The notes below the pieces were generated by a model. The model was not told the origin of the DNA. It saw only the letters and a program-made list of their open reading frames with translations, and searched no databases. A stretch of 45,179 nt of DNA from JANMEX01 sp041751995 (lineage in GTDB: Bacteria > Pseudomonadota > Alphaproteobacteria > Rhizobiales > Rhizobiaceae): the NCBI GenBank assembly GCA_041751995.1, contig JBGSHY010000021.1, positions 1 through 45,179 on the forward strand, read 5' to 3'. This document shows positions 40,651 through 45,179 of this stretch, piece by piece. Made by a program: the position numbers and the translations under genes. How positions within the stretch are numbered: the first letter of the stretch is position 1; each line of letters starts with the position of its first letter.

Positions 40651-40668
40651 CCGAGTTGCCGGGATAAA

Positions 40669-40745
40669 TGGCGCGCCCTAAGAGATTCGAACTCCTGACC
40701 CCCAGATTCGTAGTCTGGTGCTCTATCCAGCTGAGCTAAGGGCGC
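40669..40745 (-). tRNA. tRNA-Arg (anticodon ACG), CCA encoded
   Basis: On the minus strand a 77-base cloverleaf is complete. The acceptor is GCGCCCT/AGGGCGC with discriminator G73 and an encoded CCA. The D-arm has TAGCTCAGCTGGATAGAGC. The anticodon stem CCAGA/TCTGG encloses loop CTACGAA (anticodon ACG), and the T-arm AGGAG/CTCTT encloses TTCGAAT. A34 would be edited to inosine by TadA to read CGU, CGC and CGA codons. Confidence 0.96.
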
Positions 40746-40933
40746 GCACTGCTGCGCGGGCATGGCCTCGCGCTGGAGGGCTTCCTAATGGGACTGGCGG
40801 GCAAAAGCAAGCCGGATGATAAGAAAAGTGCATCTCGTCAAAAAGGAGCCGGCTGCCTGACAAGTTGGCATTCCGATCGGGTTCGGGTGACTGGCTCGTG
40901 CCGGATGCCGGCGGCGCGCAGCGGTAACCGGCC

Positions 40934-42427
40934 TCACGCAGGCTTCACGTCGACCTTGCGCTTTTTCCATTCGGCGATTTTTACCGGCCGATCCGGGATG
41001 CGGATTTCGAAGTGCGCGCCATATTCGCGATCTTCGCGCAGTTCTATGGTGCCGCCGTGCAGCGTCACCAGTTCGTGCGCGATGGCGAGACCAAGGCCGG
41101 TGCCATCGGCCCGGGCTGACCCCTTGAAAGCGGCAAAAAGATTTTCACGGGCTTTTTGCGGCAGCCCGGGACCGGTATCCTCGACGCTGATCACGGTCGC
41201 ATTGCCGATGCGCCCGCCGGTGATGATGATTTGTTTGGCGGAGATGTCGGTGTTGGCCAGCGCCTGGATCGAATTGCGCACCAGGTTTGCTATGATACGG
41301 AACAATTGGTCGGGATCGGCCTCGAGAACGAGATCGTCAGGCACCATGTTGACGGCTTTGATGCCATGGGCGCCGGGCTCATCGACACCCAGCAATTCGA
41401 AGACATCGCCTGCGAGCGGCTTGACCTGAACGGCACGAAACTTGGGCTCCGCTTCCGTGCCCTTGCCATAGGCAAGCACGCTTTCCGAGAACGTCACGGC
41501 GCGGTCGAGGGCACGCAATAAGCGCGGCGCGATCTTGCGGACCGTGGGATCTTCGAGGTCTGTCAGACGGTCAGACAGAAGCTGGGCCGGCGCCAGCATG
41601 TTGCGCATGTCGTGGTTGATCTTGGAAACCGCCAATCCAAGGTCGGCCAGATGTTTGCGGCTGGACAAAGTGCGCTGCAGTTCCTGTTGCATGGCGGCAA
41701 GTTCATGCTCGGCGACGCCGATTTCGTCACTGCGCTGTGCGGGAATCATGATCCCCGCCGGATTTTCCGGATCAGCGGAAAAGCGCAGCATGTTGGCCGT
41801 CATGCCGCGGATTGGCGCAATCATCATGCGGCGAAGCGCGAAAAACACCAAGCCGCCGGTAAACAGCGAGATGATGATCGACAGGAGCAAAACATTGCGG
41901 GCGTAAATCAGCAACGCGTCAAGCAACCCCTTGTCAGATATTATTATTTCTACCGTTTTTCCGCTGTCTCCAACTGGACCAAAAACGCGGATGGTCCGGT
42001 TTCCGCCATTGATCAGCGTGTCGAAAACATCGCCAATTGCCGTTGTCGGCCCGGAGTGCATGAGGTCAATATGCCGATCAACAGCCGGCGGCATTTCCTC
42101 GGCAGCCAAAAGCCGGGAAACTCCGGCCTCGCGCAGGGCAATGGCCTTTGCGCCTGTGGCCATGAGAATGTCATCCTGCATCTTGCGTGACAGGCTTTCG
42201 GCATCGGCGTTGGCCAGAACGACGGAAGCGATGGCGGCGGTGTTCAGGCGGTCCTGCAGCCAGCGCATGCGGAAGTTGGCGACGGACGGCACGAAAATCA
42301 AAACTTCGGCAATCATGACAAAGGTGACTGTCAGCACCAGCACTTTGGAGGACAGCGAACGCGCCGTCTTGATGCGCCCGGGCACCCGGAGCTGCTTTCC
42401 AGTATTTAGCGTTTGCAAATCGGTCAC
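40934..42427 (-). CDS. Orphan sensor histidine kinase
   Basis: A 497-residue inner-membrane kinase. Transmembrane segments are at about 29-50 and 178-198, enclosing a periplasmic sensor of about 127 residues, followed by a HAMP region (about 199-250). The dimerisation/H-box helix is KINHDMRNML with His272, a non-standard H-box (HDMRN, not HELRTPL). The ATPase domain has N-box NLVRNSIQAL, G1 DTGPGLP and G2 DGTGLGLAIAHELV. The start is a GTG at 42425-42427, 9 bases after the oxidoreductase stop. No response regulator is encoded nearby, so its partner and signal are unknown. Co-transcription with a TVP38 protein and a disulfide oxidoreductase may hint at a redox or envelope signal. Confidence 0.88.
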   Translation of the reverse strand: MTDLQTLNTGKQLRVPGRIKTARSLSSKVLVLTVTFVMIAEVLIFVPSVANFRMRWLQDRLNTAAIASVVLANADAESLSRKMQDDILMATGAKAIALREAGVSRLLAAEEMPPAVDRHIDLMHSGPTTAIGDVFDTLINGGNRTIRVFGPVGDSGKTVEIIISDKGLLDALLIYARNVLLLSIIISLFTGGLVFFALRRMMIAPIRGMTANMLRFSADPENPAGIMIPAQRSDEIGVAEHELAAMQQELQRTLSSRKHLADLGLAVSKINHDMRNMLAPAQLLSDRLTDLEDPTVRKIAPRLLRALDRAVTFSESVLAYGKGTEAEPKFRAVQVKPLAGDVFELLGVDEPGAHGIKAVNMVPDDLVLEADPDQLFRIIANLVRNSIQALANTDISAKQIIITGGRIGNATVISVEDTGPGLPQKARENLFAAFKGSARADGTGLGLAIAHELVTLHGGTIELREDREYGAHFEIRIPDRPVKIAEWKKRKVDVKPA

Positions 42428-42436
42428 CGCGCGTCC

Positions 42437-43864
42437 TCAGCCGAACATCCGCAGAAAGCCTATCAGTTTTCTCAGCCGCGGGCTTCTGGCCAATGGTGCA
42501 AAATAGGTGATAGCCGCACGTTTTCCGGCTTCGGCCATGGTCGGGTAAGGGGCAACATAACCGGCGATGTCACGCACATTCATCCCCTTGGATAGGGCAA
42601 GGGCCCACATGTTGATCATCTCGCCCGCGCCATGCCCGCCGATGGAGACGCCGAGTATTTTGCCTTTGTTGTCGGTGATGATCTTGATGAGGCCTGCAGT
42701 CTTGTGTTCGGCTTCGGCGCGGTCGTTTTCGGCGAAAGGCCAGCGCAGGACGTGGAAAGGCTTGCCGGATTTTTTCACCTCAGCTTCCGTGAGGCCCGCC
42801 TGCGCCAACTCCGGCTCGGTGAAGGTGGCCCAAGGTATGATCGCGCGGTTTTCGCGGACTGGCAGGCGGAACAGGATCGAACGCACAACAAGACCCGCGT
42901 GATAACCGGCCATATGGGTGAACTGAAGCGAACCGGCGACATCGCCAATGGCGTAGACGCGGCGGTTTGAGCTTTTGAGGTTTGAGCCGGTCTTGATGCC
43001 GCGGCGGTCGTAGGCGATTTTCGCCTTTTCAAGATCCAGGCCGTTGACGTTTGCGGAGCGTCCGGCGGCAACGAGCAATTTTGACCCGTCGACAATGCGT
43101 GCGCCTTCCGGTCCTTCGACATGGACACGCACACCGGTCTTGCCACGCCTTTCGACCGAAACAACCTTTGTGTTGTCGAAAATCCTGATGCCTTCGGCAC
43201 GCAGTGCGGCGAGGACGACGCCCGCTGTTTCCGGATCATCCTTGCCCAGCGCCGCGAAGGCTTCGATGACAGTGACTTCTGCGCCCAGACGCCGGTGCGC
43301 CTGCGCCATTTCCATGCCGATCGGGCCGCCTCCGATGATGACCAGATGACCCGGCAATTTCTCCTCTTCAAAGATGTTTTCATTTGTGAGGAAATCCACC
43401 TGATCAAGACCGGGTATTGGCGGAATAAAGGCGGACGAGCCGGTCGCAACCACGAAGCGACGGGCCTTTATGGTGATGCCGCCGGCAACAACCGTGCGCT
43501 TGTTGGTGAATTTTCCCTCGGCCTGAATGACATGCACGCCCAGCGCCGTGAAGCGTTCGACCGAATCATTGGGAGCAATGGAGGCGATGACGGATTTGAC
43601 ATGCGCCATGACCGCTTTGAAATTGACCTGCGGCTCAACCGGCGTCACACCAAACTTTGCGCCGCTGCGCATGGCCTGCGCCTGCTTTGCCGCCGCCAAC
43701 AGCGCTTTGGAAGGCACACAGCCATAGTTCAGGCAATCGCCGCCCATTTTGCCCTTTTCGATCAATACGACTGACACGCCGAACGAAGCGGCGGCGGCGG
43801 CGACCGTCAATCCGCCGGAACCGGCGCCGATCACGCAAATGTCGGGACTCAGCGTTTCAGCCAT
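42437..43864 (-). CDS. FAD-dependent pyridine nucleotide-disulfide oxidoreductase, MerA/Lpd-like
   Basis: A 475-residue flavoprotein. FAD motif GAGSGG is at 13-18, the redox-active pair is Cys44/Cys49 in GGDCLNYGCVPSKAL, and the NAD(P) motif VIIGGGPIGMEMAQ is at about 175-188. The second FAD motif is VYAIGDVAGSLQFTHMAGYH. The C-terminal dimerisation domain ends APYPTMAEAGKRAAITYF. In lipoamide dehydrogenases and glutathione reductases this stretch is HPHPT..E with a catalytic histidine; here that His is absent, so the enzyme is not a standard Lpd. The N-terminal heavy-metal domain of MerA is also missing. It is coupled closely to the TVP38 gene (19-base gap) and the histidine kinase (9-base gap). 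Substrate unknown. Confidence 0.88.
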   Translation of the reverse strand: MAETLSPDICVIGAGSGGLTVAAAAASFGVSVVLIEKGKMGGDCLNYGCVPSKALLAAAKQAQAMRSGAKFGVTPVEPQVNFKAVMAHVKSVIASIAPNDSVERFTALGVHVIQAEGKFTNKRTVVAGGITIKARRFVVATGSSAFIPPIPGLDQVDFLTNENIFEEEKLPGHLVIIGGGPIGMEMAQAHRRLGAEVTVIEAFAALGKDDPETAGVVLAALRAEGIRIFDNTKVVSVERRGKTGVRVHVEGPEGARIVDGSKLLVAAGRSANVNGLDLEKAKIAYDRRGIKTGSNLKSSNRRVYAIGDVAGSLQFTHMAGYHAGLVVRSILFRLPVRENRAIIPWATFTEPELAQAGLTEAEVKKSGKPFHVLRWPFAENDRAEAEHKTAGLIKIITDNKGKILGVSIGGHGAGEMINMWALALSKGMNVRDIAGYVAPYPTMAEAGKRAAITYFAPLARSPRLRKLIGFLRMFG

Positions 43865-43883
43865 GAATGACTTCCTTCCAGAT

Positions 43884-44663
43884 TCATTTTGATCGCTTGA
43901 AACGCTTCAGCACAAGCGGAATTGCCGCGACGATGGCGAGCGCGGCGAAGGCGATGGTGATTTGGGGTGTGACCAGTTGTGAGACCGACGGGCTCTGGCC
44001 ACTTGCCCGGGCCGCGTCGAGCACACTGCCGACGCCCTCGCCGAGCCAGGCAAAGGCAAATGTTCCGGGCAAGATGCCTAGCGCAGTGGCAAGGACATAG
44101 TCGCGCGTTTTCACATTGAAGAGCGCCGGTGCGATGTTGACAAGAAAGAACGGGAATACGGGGGCGAGGCGCAACACCAGCAAGTACCCGAACGCATCCT
44201 TGCGGAATCCTTCGGCAAAGGCTGCGGCTTTGGAGCCCAGCCGATCGCGCAGAAATCCGCCAAAGCTTGAACGTGCGGCCAGGAACAGGATCGTCGCCCC
44301 GGCCGTCGCGGCGATGACAACCATCAATCCGGCCTGAAACCAGCCGAACAGGAAGCCGCCGAAAATGGTGAGGACGGAGGCCGCTGGAAGTGAAAGGGCG
44401 ACGGCCAGAATATAGACCGCCATGAAAATCAACGCAGCCAGGACAGCATTGGACGCGACAAAGGCCTTGAGATTTTGCTGCTGCTCGCCGAGGTAGTCCA
44501 ATGACAGGTAATCGGTGATCCCCAAAGCATAGGCAGCGGCAAGCCCGCAAATCAGGATGGCGAGCGGAAGCAGTTTCGCAAGCGAAAATCCGCTTGCAGC
44601 AGATGATGCGCCATTGATGTTTTTCGCGTCCGGTTTTTCCAAGCCAACTAATCCTGAGACCAT
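43884..44663 (-). CDS. TVP38/TMEM64-family (VTT-domain) membrane protein
   Basis: A 259-residue protein with about six hydrophobic segments. The VTT core is recognisable: LSLPAASVLTIFGGFLFGWF, then AGATILFLAARSSFGGFLRDRLG, the re-entrant-type LVLRLAPVFPFFLVNIAPAL, and ALGILPGTFAFAWLGEGVGS. DedA/TVP38 proteins are thought to be lipid scramblases or transporters. The gene heads an operon with the flavin disulfide oxidoreductase, a pairing I recall from other bacteria (TVP38 with MerA-like enzymes). The ATG at 44661-44663 has no strong ribosome binding site in view. Confidence 0.88.
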   Translation of the reverse strand: MVSGLVGLEKPDAKNINGASSAASGFSLAKLLPLAILICGLAAAYALGITDYLSLDYLGEQQQNLKAFVASNAVLAALIFMAVYILAVALSLPAASVLTIFGGFLFGWFQAGLMVVIAATAGATILFLAARSSFGGFLRDRLGSKAAAFAEGFRKDAFGYLLVLRLAPVFPFFLVNIAPALFNVKTRDYVLATALGILPGTFAFAWLGEGVGSVLDAARASGQSPSVSQLVTPQITIAFAALAIVAAIPLVLKRFKRSK

Positions 44664-44811
44664 GTGCTGCTATCGTTAGCACATGCGCTTTGACCCGGCT
44701 CCAATCAATGCAAAACCGCAGGTATCACCGTGTCTTGTCCTTGCCTGCCGAGCTGCTCACCGTTATTTGAACCGACTGCGATCAAAGTTTGGTTGGAGTT
44801 CGCTCCGCCAA

Positions 44812-44840
44812 TTGACTCGAATGCCCCTTCATTCTATACG
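44812..44840 (+). promoter_or_regulatory. rpmH promoter
   Basis: TTGACT (44812-44817) and TATACG (44835-44840, preceded by C) are separated by exactly 17 bases, close to the alphaproteobacterial sigma-70 pattern CTTGAC-N17-CTATAT. Transcription would begin near 44847, leaving a leader of about 110 bases before rpmH. The stretch 44664-44959 otherwise holds no convincing gene. Confidence 0.65.
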
Positions 44841-44959
44841 CCGCGCACGCTCGGGCCTGACCTCCCGGTGCGCGATGTATGTTGCGTGGCGATAGGTCCA
44901 GACGCTCCTGTTGTAAAAAACAGATCCAAGAAGGGCCGCACTCCGCGGTATTGAAACAA

Positions 44960-45094
44960 ATGAAGCGCACCTATCAACCATCCAATCTTGTCCGCAAGCG
45001 TCGCCACGGCTTTCGCTCGCGCATGGCAACTGTTGGCGGCCGTAAGGTCATCCAAGCACGCCGCTCGCGCGGTCGCGCGAAGCTTTCGGCTTAA
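44960..45094 (+). CDS. rpmH: 50S ribosomal protein L34
   Basis: A 44-residue protein matching L34 from end to end: MKRTYQPSNLVRKRRHGFRS at the start, then RMATVGGRKVIQARRSRGRA and KLSA. It is a small basic subunit of the large ribosomal particle. It stands directly before rnpA, the order found in nearly all bacteria, and is preceded by a strong-looking promoter and a long leader. No clear Shine-Dalgarno sequence lies before the ATG. Confidence 0.98.
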   Translation: MKRTYQPSNLVRKRRHGFRSRMATVGGRKVIQARRSRGRAKLSA

Positions 45095-45126
45095 AGTCCG
45101 AAATAATCGGCTGACTTGGACATACC

Positions 45127-45179
45127 GTGCCAGCTGACAACTCAAAACCAATTCCGGACCGCCTGAAAAGGCGGTCTGA
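45127..45179 (+). CDS. rnpA: Ribonuclease P protein component, start only
   Basis: From the GTG at 45127 the frame reads MPADNSKPIPDRLKRRS and runs off the window after 17 codons. The RLKRRS(E) wording is the conserved start of RnpA (RL.KR.EF), the protein subunit of RNase P. The frame is closed by a stop at 45112-45114, so GTG is the first usable start. GGA lies about 6 bases before it. It is 32 bases after rpmH, the usual operon partner. Confidence 0.88.
   Translation, partial: MPADNSKPIPDRLKRRS

Noticed and set aside
40788..41429. A plus-strand frame of 213 codons after the tRNA gene
   Set aside because: Most of it is antisense to the histidine kinase; serine/arginine-rich shadow peptide. 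The non-overlapping first part has no ribosome binding site.
44683..44895. A 70-codon frame upstream of rpmH
   Set aside because: It runs through the rpmH promoter and leader and has no family likeness.
1..45179. CRISPR arrays, insertion sequences, prophage or toxin-antitoxin genes
   Set aside because: No regularly spaced direct repeats, transposase, phage structural genes or typical toxin-antitoxin pairs were seen; the edge integrase-like fragment is the only mobile hint.

Overview
The window looks like a chromosomal segment of an alphaproteobacterium of the order Hyphomicrobiales (Rhizobiales), with high GC. The signs are a rhizobial-type glycerol ABC transporter locus, the full N-formylglutamate route of histidine breakdown, a palindromic intergenic element of the rhizobial mosaic-repeat kind, a conserved hypothetical protein of the kind seen in that order, and an rpmH-rnpA pair at the right edge. 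I do not commit to a genus. Most of the sequence is tightly packed catabolic operons with 4-base stop/start overlaps.

Layout. 1-111: start of a possible integrase running off the left edge. 375-6490 (minus): six-gene glycerol ABC transporter operon, substrate-binding protein first. 6706-8987 (plus): divergent DeoR-family repressor glpR and glycerol-3-phosphate dehydrogenase glpD. 9012-9608: an unrecognised secreted cysteine-rich protein. 9743-19075: a divergent amino-sugar locus. GntR regulator, NagB-II deaminase and NagA are on the minus strand; MurQ etherase, an ABC sugar importer and a Gfo/Idh oxidoreductase are on the plus strand. 19081-20155: a conserved hypothetical gene bracketed by two copies of a palindromic repeat. 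20163-28152: the complete hut system (hutI-H-G-U on minus, hutF opposite, then hutD and hutC) with a perfect 14-bp operator palindrome in front of hutF.

28226-29935: fadD. 29945-37527 (minus): a run of metallophosphoesterase, Ser/Thr kinase fused to a universal stress domain, IlvD/Edd sugar-acid dehydratase, pgi, an M14-family deacylase and a HAD phosphatase. 37754-40650 (plus): a glycan module (GT25-type transferase, DUF707 protein, UDP-galactopyranose mutase) whose first gene starts in a 20-bp tandem duplication, followed by tRNA-Arg(ACG). 40934-44663 (minus): TVP38 membrane protein, FAD/disulfide oxidoreductase and orphan histidine kinase. 44812-45179: rpmH promoter, rpmH and the start of rnpA.

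How the genes work together. Glycerol (or a close relative) is imported by GlpVPQST(U), and glycerol 3-phosphate is oxidised by GlpD under GlpR control; no glycerol kinase gene is in view. MurNAc-6-phosphate is split by MurQ to GlcNAc-6-phosphate, which NagA and NagB-II turn into fructose 6-phosphate; the kinase that would make MurNAc-6-phosphate is also not in view. Histidine is converted to glutamate and formate by HutH, U, I, F and G. The most interesting observations are: (i) the two glycerol-transporter ATPases carry complementary defects that predict one canonical and one degenerate ATP site; (ii) the combined MurQ/NagA/NagB-II/ABC locus; (iii) the duplicated four-cysteine module of the secreted protein; (iv) the kinase-USP fusion next to a phosphoesterase; and (v) the duplicated start site of the GT25 gene.
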